Assembly: GCA_013697225.1 (NCBI GenBank)
Contig: JACCXG010000078.1
Coordinates: forward strand, 1-20,061
Length of the DNA stretch: 20,061 nt
Direction of reading: 5' to 3'
Source: Acidobacteriota bacterium
GTDB taxonomy: Bacteria > Acidobacteriota > Vicinamibacteria > Vicinamibacterales > 2-12-FULL-66-21
Position 1 is the stretch's first letter. Every line of letters starts with the position of its first letter. Below are positions 13,299-20,061 of this stretch, piece by piece. Under the pieces are notes generated by a model. It was not told the DNA's origin. It ran no database searches and saw only the letters and a list, made by a program, of their open reading frames with translations. A program made the position numbers and the translations under genes.

Positions 13299-15998
13299 AT
13301 GGTGCCGCGGGCCTTGCTGGCGCTCGCTCTCCTGTCCGCGACACCTGCTCTTGCCCAGCAGGTGCCCCCCGTCGATGCCACGACCATGCTGGTGGCCCGG
13401 CTCGAGGAGAGCATCGCCCAGGGGGACACCGCCGGCGTCCTGGATCTGGCGCTGAGCCCCGATACGCCGGGCATCCGGCAGTTTGCAGACATCGCCAGCC
13501 CCCCTCCGCTGCGCTTCATTATCAAGGAACGGGACCGTACAGCGCAGCCACCCGGGGAACGGCTCCTTCTGGAGGTGCTCGCGGAGTTCGACAGCGAGGC
13601 CGCCATCAACACCTGGCGGGTCGACGTCGTGCCCGATCCCGCGGATCCGGACCGCCGGCGGATTGCCGGCCTCGAACGGCTTGCGGTGGTCACCGGGCTG
13701 CACAAGCTCGCCCTCCATCCGACGAAGCAGTTCGAGGTCCGGAAGCTCTCGATGAAAGCCATCGACCTCACGCTCGAGATGGAATCGGGCAGCGCCTTCG
13801 TCGCAGAGACGGAGGAGGGGCCTACGGCCGTAGTCCTCATCGGGAGGGGGCGGATGCTGTTCACCCCGTCCGATCCGGCCGAACGCACCCAGGTGCGCAT
13901 CTTCAGCGGGGACGACGCCCTGAGGTCGGAGTTCGACGCGGCATTCGTCCGGCTGCCCCCCGACACGTTCCCGCATCTCTTCGGAGCCGCCCTCCTGCCC
14001 GCCCCGGTCGTGCCGGGTCAGCTTCGTCGCGCGGAAGCGGTCTTCGAGCAGTTCGTCGGCCAGACCTATCAGCTCGACCTGACGGACCTCAGTCGCGAGC
14101 GCTGGTCGCTCGTCCCTGCCGCCGGTGACCTGGTCGTCGAGGTCCGCACCCGCCGCCACGGCGATCTCACCTACGCCCGCTCCAGCAAGGATGCGGAAGA
14201 CATCTCGCTCTTCGACCGCAGGCGCCGGCGGAACATCTCCGTCTACAGCTCGCCGCCGAAGCTTGCCGCGCGCGGGCGGTTCTACAACGAAGACGAGCTC
14301 GTCGAGTACGACGTCCTGCACTACGACATCGAAGCGGCGTTCACGCCCGAGCGTTTCTGGGTGGATGGCAACGCCACCATCAGGCTCAGAGTGCAGGCGC
14401 ACGCCCTGAGCTCGCTGAACCTCCGCCTCGCGGAACCGCTCGTCGTCCGCAGCATCGCGTCCCCCGGTCTCGGGCGGCTGCTGCATCTCCGGGTGGTCGG
14501 CCAGAACAGCGTCGTGGTGAATCTGCCTACGTCCCTTCCACGCGGCACGGTGCTCACCCTGCAGGTCGCATACGGGGGGCGTCTCCCGCCGCAGACGATC
14601 GACAGGGAGGTGCTCACGGTCCAGGGGCAGGACCTGGTGCCGGAGCAGATCTACATCCCTGTCGAACCGCAGTTCATTTACAGCAACCGGAGCTACTGGT
14701 ATCCGCAGGCGATGGTCACCGACTACGCGACGGCACAGCTCCGCATGGCCGTCCCGCAGGAATACGGCATCATTGCCACCGGCACACGGGTGCCCGCGGA
14801 CGCATTGCCGCGAACGGGAGGCACGGCGCCGGGCCGGCGCCAGATGGCGGTGTTCAGGGTAGAGGAGCCGGCACGCTACCTCTCGTGCGTGATCAGCCGG
14901 TTCACCTTCATGGGGGAGAGGGACATCGCCATTCCACTGAGTGGAGGAGGGGATGCGGGACCCCCGCCCTCACTCGTGGAAACCGGGCCCCCAGGCGGAC
15001 CCAGCGGACCTCCCGCCGCCTTGCGGGATCCCGCGGAAGGCGTGACGTTGAGCGTCTACGCCAACCCGCGGCTGGCGGGGGCGGCACGACACCTGGTGGA
15101 GCGGGCCTCCGACATCTTTTCTTATTACGCGCGGCTGCTCGGTGACGCGCCGTATCCGACATTCGACCTCGCGCTGACGGAAAACGAGCTCCCCGGGGGG
15201 CACAGCCCTGCCTATTTCGCCATCCTGAACGAGCCGCATCCGCTCACGCAGCGGGTGTGGCGCAACGACCCCGTCGCGTTCGACGGGTACGCTCCCTTCT
15301 TCCTCGCCCATGAAATCGCACATCAGTGGTGGGGGCAGGCGGTCGGCTGGAAAAACTATCGCGAGCAGTGGCTCAGCGAGGGATTCGCGCAGTACTTCGC
15401 ACTCCTGTACGCGGAAGAGCATCGGGGCGCCGCCGTGGTGACGCCGGTGCTCAGGCAGATGCGCCGCTGGGCCATCGAACAGTCACCTCAGGGCCCGGTG
15501 TATCTCGGGTACCGCCTCGGCCACATCCGGGGCGACAGCCGGGTCTTCCGCGCCCTCGTGTACAACAAGGGCGCCATGGTGCTCCACATGCTGCGGCGGC
15601 TGGTGGGCGACGATGTGTTCTTCGACGGGCTGCGGGAGTACTACAGCGAGTGGAAGTTCAGGAAAGCGGGTACGGACGACTTCCGGGAGGTCATGGAGTC
15701 GGTGAGCGGCCAGAGCCTGGACGCCTTCTTCGATGGATGGATCTACGGCTCGGCGATCCCTTCTCTGAGCTTTTCCTCGGTCGTCACCGGAGGCCAGGCA
15801 GTGGTGCGGTTCGAACACCGGACGGCGGTGGTGCCAACGCCGGTGACGGTGACGATCCTCTACGCCGACGGCCGCTCCGAGGATGTCATCGTCCGGGTCA
15901 CCCAGCCGGTGGTGGAGCAGACGCTCGAGCTGACGGGGAGGGTCCGATCCATCGTGGCCAACCGCGACCATGGGTCACTGGCCGTCATACGGGAGTAA
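13299..15998 (+). CDS. Secreted M1-family (gluzincin) metallopeptidase with long N-terminal domain
   Basis: An 899-residue exported zinc peptidase. Residues 1-20 are a signal peptide ending TPALAQQ. Residues about 25-300 form a domain not part of the usual M1 core. The M1 beta-domain starts near VEYDVLHYDIEAAFTPERFW (about 335). The catalytic motif is HEIAH at 671-675 with Glu694 (WLSEGFAQY), the HExxH-x18-E pattern, and Tyr755 in YNKGAMVLHML is the likely transition-state Tyr. The GAMEN exopeptidase motif is absent; ENELPGGHSPAYFAILN stands near its place, so true aminopeptidase action is uncertain. A Gly/Pro-rich loop (GGGDAGPPPS, PPGGPSGPP) interrupts the catalytic half. ATG 13299 fits the signal peptide; the frame runs open far upstream but only as an antisense shadow. 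Stops converge with the next gene seven bases away. Confidence 0.92.
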   Translation: MVPRALLALALLSATPALAQQVPPVDATTMLVARLEESIAQGDTAGVLDLALSPDTPGIRQFADIASPPPLRFIIKERDRTAQPPGERLLLEVLAEFDSEAAINTWRVDVVPDPADPDRRRIAGLERLAVVTGLHKLALHPTKQFEVRKLSMKAIDLTLEMESGSAFVAETEEGPTAVVLIGRGRMLFTPSDPAERTQVRIFSGDDALRSEFDAAFVRLPPDTFPHLFGAALLPAPVVPGQLRRAEAVFEQFVGQTYQLDLTDLSRERWSLVPAAGDLVVEVRTRRHGDLTYARSSKDAEDISLFDRRRRRNISVYSSPPKLAARGRFYNEDELVEYDVLHYDIEAAFTPERFWVDGNATIRLRVQAHALSSLNLRLAEPLVVRSIASPGLGRLLHLRVVGQNSVVVNLPTSLPRGTVLTLQVAYGGRLPPQTIDREVLTVQGQDLVPEQIYIPVEPQFIYSNRSYWYPQAMVTDYATAQLRMAVPQEYGIIATGTRVPADALPRTGGTAPGRRQMAVFRVEEPARYLSCVISRFTFMGERDIAIPLSGGGDAGPPPSLVETGPPGGPSGPPAALRDPAEGVTLSVYANPRLAGAARHLVERASDIFSYYARLLGDAPYPTFDLALTENELPGGHSPAYFAILNEPHPLTQRVWRNDPVAFDGYAPFFLAHEIAHQWWGQAVGWKNYREQWLSEGFAQYFALLYAEEHRGAAVVTPVLRQMRRWAIEQSPQGPVYLGYRLGHIRGDSRVFRALVYNKGAMVLHMLRRLVGDDVFFDGLREYYSEWKFRKAGTDDFREVMESVSGQSLDAFFDGWIYGSAIPSLSFSSVVTGGQAVVRFEHRTAVVPTPVTVTILYADGRSEDVIVRVTQPVVEQTLELTGRVRSIVANRDHGSLAVIRE

Positions 15999-16005
15999 GT
16001 ACCGA

Positions 16006-16467
16006 TCAGGGATTCGGGATCAGCGACAGCAGATAGATTCCAGCGACATAGGGCTCGCCGTGGCGCTCCCGGGGTTCGAACACCAGGATGAACTGCGAAC
16101 CTGCGTATTCGTAGAACCGGGTCAGCCTCTCCCCGTGCGGGCTGCCGTCCACCTCCTGCCTCCCGCTCTCGGCGGCGCGCCCGAGACGGGTGGCAACCGC
16201 AGAAGCCGTCTCGCCGACGCGTACTTCCTTGCCGTCAGCCAGCGGCAGGACCTGCACGGAGACGGCGCGCTCGGGAACGGACGCCGGGACCGACACGGTT
16301 GGCGGGGCGGGGGGCTCGGGGGCCGGGTGCCCTGCCGCGGCACTCCCATCGAGCCCCCGTACGACCATGGACGCAATCGTCAGTGCCGCAGCGACAAAGG
16401 CGACAGCGAGAATCCACTCGACGAAGGGGTTGAGGCGGAACCGGCCGGAGACTCGAACCGCGTCCAT
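16006..16467 (-). CDS. Hypothetical single-pass membrane protein
   Basis: A 153-residue protein of unknown function. Residues about 15-38 (FVEWILAVAFVAAALTIASM) form one membrane helix; the short Arg-containing N-terminus suggests the rest lies outside the cytoplasm. Residues about 45-68 are a Pro/Ala-rich linker. The last 85 residues form a small domain with ETASAVATRLGRAAE, GERLTRFYEYAGSQFILVFEP and AGIYLLSL. ATG 16467 has AGGAGG eight bases upstream, and a strong sigma-70 promoter lies at 16514-16542. I do not recognise a family. It is divergent from the NuoG-like gene. Confidence 0.75.
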   Translation of the reverse strand: MDAVRVSGRFRLNPFVEWILAVAFVAAALTIASMVVRGLDGSAAAGHPAPEPPAPPTVSVPASVPERAVSVQVLPLADGKEVRVGETASAVATRLGRAAESGRQEVDGSPHGERLTRFYEYAGSQFILVFEPRERHGEPYVAGIYLLSLIPNP

Positions 16468-16513
16468 ATGAGGGGCCTCCTGTCAGAGTGAGAGGTCCGC
16501 CGAAGAGAGTCAC

Positions 16514-16542
16514 ACTCTAGGATCGCGGATGGGTCCTGTCAA
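16514..16542 (-). promoter_or_regulatory. Sigma-70 promoter TTGACA-17-TAGAGT upstream of 16467
   Basis: On the minus strand a perfect TTGACA (16542-16537) is separated by exactly 17 bases from TAGAGT (16519-16514). Transcription would start near 16507 and leave a leader of about 40 bases with AGGAGG. An inverted repeat AGAGT-CAC-ACTCT (16506-16518) overlaps the -10 and start point, a possible operator. Confidence 0.7.
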
Positions 16543-16591
16543 GCGCGGCCTGGTGCGAATGCCTCTCCCCTTCCGGCTGCATCCGCGGTGA

Positions 16592-16597
16592 TATCAT
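16592..16597 (+). promoter_or_regulatory. TATCAT -10-like hexamer nine bases before ATG 16607
   Basis: TATCAT ends nine bases before the NuoG-like ATG. AAAGG lies between but only two bases from the ATG, too close for a normal ribosome site. It fits the short-leader pattern of neighbouring genes. Confidence 0.35.
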
Positions 16598-16606
16598 CGA
16601 AAGGTT

Positions 16607-18400
16607 ATGGACACCGTCACGCTGACGATCGACGGCCGGGAAGTCACGGTGGAAAAGGGGAAGACCGTTCTCCAGGCGGCCATCGACAATGGCGTCCAGA
16701 TCCCCTACTACTGCTACCACCCCGGCCTCGGCATCGATGGTTCCTGCCGGGTCTGTATCGTCAAGATCGAGAAGCTGCCGAAGCTCCAGACGTCGTGCTC
16801 GACGCCGGTCGCCGAAGGGATGGTGGTGTCCACCCAGACTCCCGAGGTCGTCGAGGCGCGGGCGAGCGTCTTCGAGTTCCTCCTCATCAACCATCCGCTC
16901 GACTGCCCGGTGTGCGACAAGGGAGGGGAGTGCCCGCTGCAGGACTTCTCCTACAGCTTCGGGCCCAACGAGAGCCGGATGGAGTTTCCACGACGGGTCT
17001 TCGACGGTGAGGGAGTGCGCGCGGACGTGGACTTCGGGCCCACGCTCATGCTCAACCGGAACCGCTGCATCCTGTGCACCCGGTGCGTGCGCTTCATGCG
17101 CGAGATCGACACCGATCCGCAGATCAACATCGTGGATCGCGGCTACGGCAGCGAGATCGCCACGTTCCAGGAAGAGGGGGTCCACTCCCTGCTCTCGGGC
17201 AACCTGATGGACGTGTGCCCCGTCGGTGCCATCACGACGCGCGATTACCGGTTCAAGTCGCGTCCGTGGGACAACCCCGACGCGGTCGATACGATCTGCA
17301 CGCTCTGCGAAAAGGGCTGCAATACGACGGCGTGGCTCAAGGCCAAGCCGGAATGGGCCAAGGGGGCGCGCCTCATCCGGATAACCCCCCGCTTCAACCC
17401 GGACGTCAACGACTACTGGATGTGCGACATCGGCCGTTTCGACTATCGCTGGATCGAGGGAGACAACCGCCTCCAGAAACCGCTGCTGCGGTCCGAAGCG
17501 GGTGTGCTCGAGCCAACCGACTGGCGGAATGTCGTAGGGAAGGTCGCCGACCGCGTCACAGCTGCCGGCGGTCCGTCGGCGCTCGGCTTCCTGGTCTCGG
17601 GGCACGCTTCTCTCGAGGAACTGGCTCTCATCGGCCGCCTCGGCGGCACGCTCGGGTTGCGGGAAGAAGGGGTGGCGGTCGGCTGGCGCCGTCGTGAGAA
17701 ACCGCAGGCCCCGGGGGCGAAGTTCAAGATTCCCCCCGTTGACGCGCCAAACCTCATGGGGGCGGCCGACATGGGCTTTCCCGTCAGGCCCACCTCCTCG
17801 GGCGACGCGGACCTTGCCGCGTTCCGGGGGGACGTCGAGGCGGGGAGGATCACGGTGCTCTACGTGTTCGATCCCGGCCCGGAAGGCACGCTCGGCGACG
17901 TCTCGTGGATTGTCGAGGCACGCCAGTCCGGACGTCTGCAGCACCTTATCGTGCAGGGGGTGCTCATGACCCCCCTCGCCGCCGCCGCAGACATCGTCCT
18001 GCCCGGGGCAGCGTGGGTGGAGAAGGATGCCGCCTACGTGAACGAGCAGGGGCGTCTGCAGGGAGCGGCACGAGCCATCGCGCCGCCGGGAGAGGCGATG
18101 GAGGACTGGCAGATCCTCGTCAACGTCGGGCTCGCGCTCGGCGCACCGCTCACCTACACGAGCAGCCAGGAGGTGCGCGCGGAGATTGCGGCAGGGCTCG
18201 GGGACAATCCGCGGTACGCCGGGCTGGCCGAGCTCGCGTTCGCGCGTCCCACCGCCGCCGGCAACTGGCTGAAGACGTCCAACCCGTCGGAACGCTGGAA
18301 GTGGGATTTCATGTTCCAGGACCTGCCGCCGGTGAAGTTCGTTGGCAAGCCGGGCGCCACGTCATGGATGAACGGGATCCCGCTGACCGAGGTGGAGTGA
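16607..18400 (+). CDS. nuoG: NuoG-like NADH dehydrogenase subunit (iron-sulphur protein with reduced molybdopterin-type domain)
   Basis: A 597-residue complex I chain G homologue, cytoplasmic side of the respiratory NADH:quinone oxidoreductase. Cluster motifs in order: 2Fe-2S with Cys36, Cys47, Cys50 and Cys64; the His/Cys 4Fe-4S site His96, Cys100, Cys103, Cys109 (HPLDCPVCDKGGECPLQD); Cys154, Cys157, Cys160 with Cys204 (DVCPVGAI); and Cys231-x2-Cys234-x3-Cys238 with Cys273, the N7-type site found in some bacterial NuoG. The remaining about 320 residues match the molybdopterin-oxidoreductase domain (LVSGHASLEELALIGRL, PNLMGAADMGFP, DIVLPGAAWVEKDAAYVNEQGRLQ) but are much shorter than the usual 500 or so. 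No other nuo gene is in the window, so its partners are elsewhere or it serves another flavin/NADH complex. Only weak AAAGG precedes ATG 16607. Confidence 0.88.
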   Translation: MDTVTLTIDGREVTVEKGKTVLQAAIDNGVQIPYYCYHPGLGIDGSCRVCIVKIEKLPKLQTSCSTPVAEGMVVSTQTPEVVEARASVFEFLLINHPLDCPVCDKGGECPLQDFSYSFGPNESRMEFPRRVFDGEGVRADVDFGPTLMLNRNRCILCTRCVRFMREIDTDPQINIVDRGYGSEIATFQEEGVHSLLSGNLMDVCPVGAITTRDYRFKSRPWDNPDAVDTICTLCEKGCNTTAWLKAKPEWAKGARLIRITPRFNPDVNDYWMCDIGRFDYRWIEGDNRLQKPLLRSEAGVLEPTDWRNVVGKVADRVTAAGGPSALGFLVSGHASLEELALIGRLGGTLGLREEGVAVGWRRREKPQAPGAKFKIPPVDAPNLMGAADMGFPVRPTSSGDADLAAFRGDVEAGRITVLYVFDPGPEGTLGDVSWIVEARQSGRLQHLIVQGVLMTPLAAAADIVLPGAAWVEKDAAYVNEQGRLQGAARAIAPPGEAMEDWQILVNVGLALGAPLTYTSSQEVRAEIAAGLGDNPRYAGLAELAFARPTAAGNWLKTSNPSERWKWDFMFQDLPPVKFVGKPGATSWMNGIPLTEVE

Positions 18401-18447
18401 TACGCGGCCGGCGCGTGCCTCCACCCAGCCGGATCACCCTCTGCTCC

Positions 18448-19113
18448 CTACCCCTCCACGTTGATCAAGTCGATGATGGCGTCGTGGTTCCGTGCGGCTG
18501 CGCGCGAGAGCGGCGTCTTGTCCTCTACGTCGACTGCGTGCGGATCGGCTCGCCGCGCGAGCAGCGCCCGCACCACGGGCACATAGCCCGCTTCCGCCGC
18601 GATGTGCAGTGGCGTGTGCCGCCCGGAGTCCACCGCATTCACCTCAGCGCCGCGCTCGATGAGGCCGAGGGACACCTCCTGGTGCCCACCGGCCACCGCG
18701 GCGTGCAGCGGCGTGTTCTTCAGCGGATTGCGTGAGACCGCCCCGATATCGGCGCCGGCGGCGAGGAGACGCTCGACGGCGGCGGCGCTCCCGAAGAAGG
18801 CCGCCAGGTGGAGGGGTGTCCACCCGTCGTACGAGTAGCTGTGCACCGCAGCCGGTGCGCCGAGGGCAGCCTCGAGAGCGTCGAGGCGCCCGAGCGCCGC
18901 AGCCGCAAAGACATCGAGCGGCAGGCCGGCGCTCGATGCCGCGTCCGCCAGCTCCCCCGCCAGATCGCGGTGCCCACCGTAGAGCGCCGACATGAGCGGT
19001 GTCTCACCGGAAGGAGCCAGTGCCACCGCCAGCGACGGATTGGCCCGCACCAGCTCGCGGACCCTCGCCGCGTCTCCGGCCTTCGCGGCCTGCAGTAAAT
19101 CGTCGCCAGCCAT
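18448..19113 (-). CDS. Ankyrin-repeat protein
   Basis: A 221-residue cytoplasmic protein made of six to seven ankyrin repeats, starting near residues 3, 36, 68, 97, 132, 166 and 198. The core forms are clear in GWTPLHLAAFFGSAAAVERLL, TPLHAAVAGGHQEVSLGLIE, HTPLHIAAEAGYVPVVRALL and KTPLSRAAARNH. The first repeat and the third are degenerate. Such proteins bind other proteins; partner unknown. ATG 19113 is preceded by GGAG with good spacing. It starts 12 bases after the lipid kinase stop, so the two form an operon. It converges on the NuoG-like gene with 47 bases between. Confidence 0.9.
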   Translation of the reverse strand: MAGDDLLQAAKAGDAARVRELVRANPSLAVALAPSGETPLMSALYGGHRDLAGELADAASSAGLPLDVFAAAALGRLDALEAALGAPAAVHSYSYDGWTPLHLAAFFGSAAAVERLLAAGADIGAVSRNPLKNTPLHAAVAGGHQEVSLGLIERGAEVNAVDSGRHTPLHIAAEAGYVPVVRALLARRADPHAVDVEDKTPLSRAAARNHDAIIDLINVEG

Positions 19114-19125
19114 GAGTCTCCTGTC

Positions 19126-20013
19126 TCAGCCTTTCACCAGAAGCGCGCGGGGATGCACGGTCACCTCGAGGGGTCCCTCGGAGCGTCCCGGCTCGCCGTC
19201 CACGTGGTAGTCCATGGGCCCGTCGGCCCGCACGACGGCGTGCCGCACGGGTCGGACGAGCACGCGGGGCGCACGATCGGCGGTTCCGGTCACGAGGTGC
19301 CGCGCGTGCCAGAATCTTGCCAGGACTGATCGGTCCTCGATCACGACGGCGTCGAGCACGCCGTCGTCCGGGCGGGCGGCCGTGAGCCGCACGCCGTTAC
19401 CGTACTCAGCACCGTTGGCGAATGCAATGAGGAGCGCGTCGAGCGTCAGCCGTTCGCCGTCGAGATCGATATCGTAGCGCCGGCCAGCGTACCGGCAGCC
19501 TTCCGTGACGCCAAGCAGGATGTACGGCCACCGTCCCCTGGTGCCTTTCGCGCGCAGGTTGAAGAGGCTTGCGACGCGGGCATCCACGCCGATCCCCGCG
19601 ATGTTGAGGAAAGGGCGCCCCCCCAGGCGGCCGACGTCGATCGCGCGGGTGGGGCCATCGAGCGCCGCGGCGATTGCCGCCCGTGGATCGCGCGGCGTGC
19701 ACAGGGCGGCGGCGAGCCCGTTGCCTGAGCCAGCCGGGACGAGGCCGAGCGGCACACCGCTCTCGAGCAGCGCCGTACCAGCTTCGTTCGCCGTGCCGTC
19801 GCCCCCCCAGACCAGCACCAGTTGTGCACCGCCCGTCACCGCCGCAGTCGCGAGCGCGCGCGCGTGCCCGGCGTGGCTCGTCAGATGGATCTCGGCGTGC
19901 CCGCGCAAGCCCCGGCGATCGAGCTCTGAGGCCAGCAGCGCAGTCCGGTGTTCCGCTGCGTGAACATCCGCGCCAGCGCCGGAAATCGGGTTCAGGATCG
20001 CGACGACCTTCAC
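19126..20013 (-). CDS. Diacylglycerol kinase-like lipid kinase (YegS/BmrU family)
   Basis: A 295-residue lipid kinase of the DAGK catalytic-domain family, phosphorylating a lipid such as diacylglycerol at the inner membrane. It opens with MKVVAILNPISGAG, has the ATP-site motif WGGDGTANEAGTAL (GGDGT at 70-74), PAGSGNGLAAALCTP, GIGVDARVASLFN and ends with the beta-sandwich strand MDYHVDGEPG. Length and motifs fit YegS/BmrU/DgkB proteins; the lipid substrate is not set by sequence. GTG 20013 is the start that keeps the glycine-rich N-terminal loop; no Shine-Dalgarno precedes it, but TATAGC lies ten bases upstream. The ankyrin gene is downstream in the same operon. Confidence 0.93.
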   Translation of the reverse strand: MKVVAILNPISGAGADVHAAEHRTALLASELDRRGLRGHAEIHLTSHAGHARALATAAVTGGAQLVLVWGGDGTANEAGTALLESGVPLGLVPAGSGNGLAAALCTPRDPRAAIAAALDGPTRAIDVGRLGGRPFLNIAGIGVDARVASLFNLRAKGTRGRWPYILLGVTEGCRYAGRRYDIDLDGERLTLDALLIAFANGAEYGNGVRLTAARPDDGVLDAVVIEDRSVLARFWHARHLVTGTADRAPRVLVRPVRHAVVRADGPMDYHVDGEPGRSEGPLEVTVHPRALLVKG

Positions 20014-20023
20014 AATTCAGTCT

Positions 20024-20032
20024 GCTATAGTA
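20024..20032. promoter_or_regulatory. Overlapping divergent -10-like hexamers
   Basis: Minus strand: TACTAT (20032-20027) or TATAGC (20029-20024) ahead of GTG 20013. Plus strand: TATAGT (20026-20031) ends eleven bases before ATG 20043. Both imply very short leaders and overlapping divergent transcription. Confidence 0.35.
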
Positions 20033-20042
20033 GCCTTCCGAC

Positions 20043-20061
20043 ATGACCCGCGGGAGGCCTT
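20043..20061 (+). CDS. Possible start of a divergent gene, cut by the window edge
   Basis: ATG 20043 opens MTRGRP before the window ends, with TATAGT eleven bases upstream. Only six codons are visible, so no product can be named; it may also be chance. Confidence 0.3.

Noticed and set aside
16517..17944. 475-codon minus-strand ORF opposite the NuoG-like gene
   Set aside because: Composition is typical of a high-GC antisense shadow, and the plus strand carries intact cluster motifs.
1..20061. Defence, toxin-antitoxin, biosynthetic cluster or mobile system
   Set aside because: No gene in the window has nuclease-defence, integrase, transposase, toxin or biosynthetic-cluster signatures beyond the housekeeping RNase.

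Overview
This window looks like ordinary chromosome from a high-GC Acidobacteriota bacterium, possibly the Vicinamibacteria side of the phylum. The best markers are a von Willebrand A protein of the 'VWFA-related Acidobacterial domain' type (5070-6119, minus), an OmpA-domain envelope protein of a form I associate with this phylum, and a zinc-ribbon protein of unknown function whose relatives I recall mainly from Acidobacteriota. The phylum call is inference from protein character; no rRNA or tRNA gene is visible. I see no insertion sequence, phage, CRISPR array or integrase.

Layout. 1-1253 (minus) is a beta-CASP metallo-beta-lactamase RNase running off the left edge. It is divergent from an MTHFR-like protein (1327-2175, plus), which is followed by the zinc-ribbon protein (2212-2853). 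A minus-strand envelope block spans 6119-2863: VWA protein, OmpA-domain protein, small outer-membrane beta-barrel, then a FolM/PTR1-like short-chain reductase. Divergent from it, 6299-8573 holds a class I aminotransferase and, one base later, an AI-2E-family permease. A small four-helix membrane protein (8577-8924, minus) converges on the permease. 9036-11509 carries glycine C-acetyltransferase (kbl) and a membrane-anchored SpoIIE/RsbU-type phosphatase. A GT39-like membrane glycosyltransferase (11469-13217, minus) overlaps the phosphatase tail to tail. 13299-15998 is a large secreted M1-type metallopeptidase, converging on a one-helix hypothetical protein (16006-16467, minus). 16607-18400 is a short NuoG-like iron-sulphur protein standing alone. 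19113-18448 and 20013-19126 (both minus) are an ankyrin protein and a lipid kinase in one operon. A plus-strand gene may begin at 20043.

Co-operation. The clear functional pairs are aminotransferase/permease, lipid kinase/ankyrin, and the envelope block. Two pterin or folate-type proteins (MTHFR-like and FolM-like) lie within 2.5 kb but on opposite strands. The rest are single housekeeping or envelope genes packed tightly. No gap between genes exceeds 300 bases (largest 4190-4341, about 150 bases). Five convergent junctions have at most 47 bases between stops, one overlaps, and none shows a classic U-tract terminator.

The most interesting non-coding signals are a repeated arrangement in which a TAnnnT -10-like hexamer lies 5-10 bases before the start codon (suggesting leaderless or nearly leaderless mRNAs), a 14-bp bulged inverted repeat covering the Shine-Dalgarno of the beta-barrel gene, and a perfect TTGACA/17/TAGAGT promoter upstream of 16467. 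I did not find a convincing novel multi-gene system.
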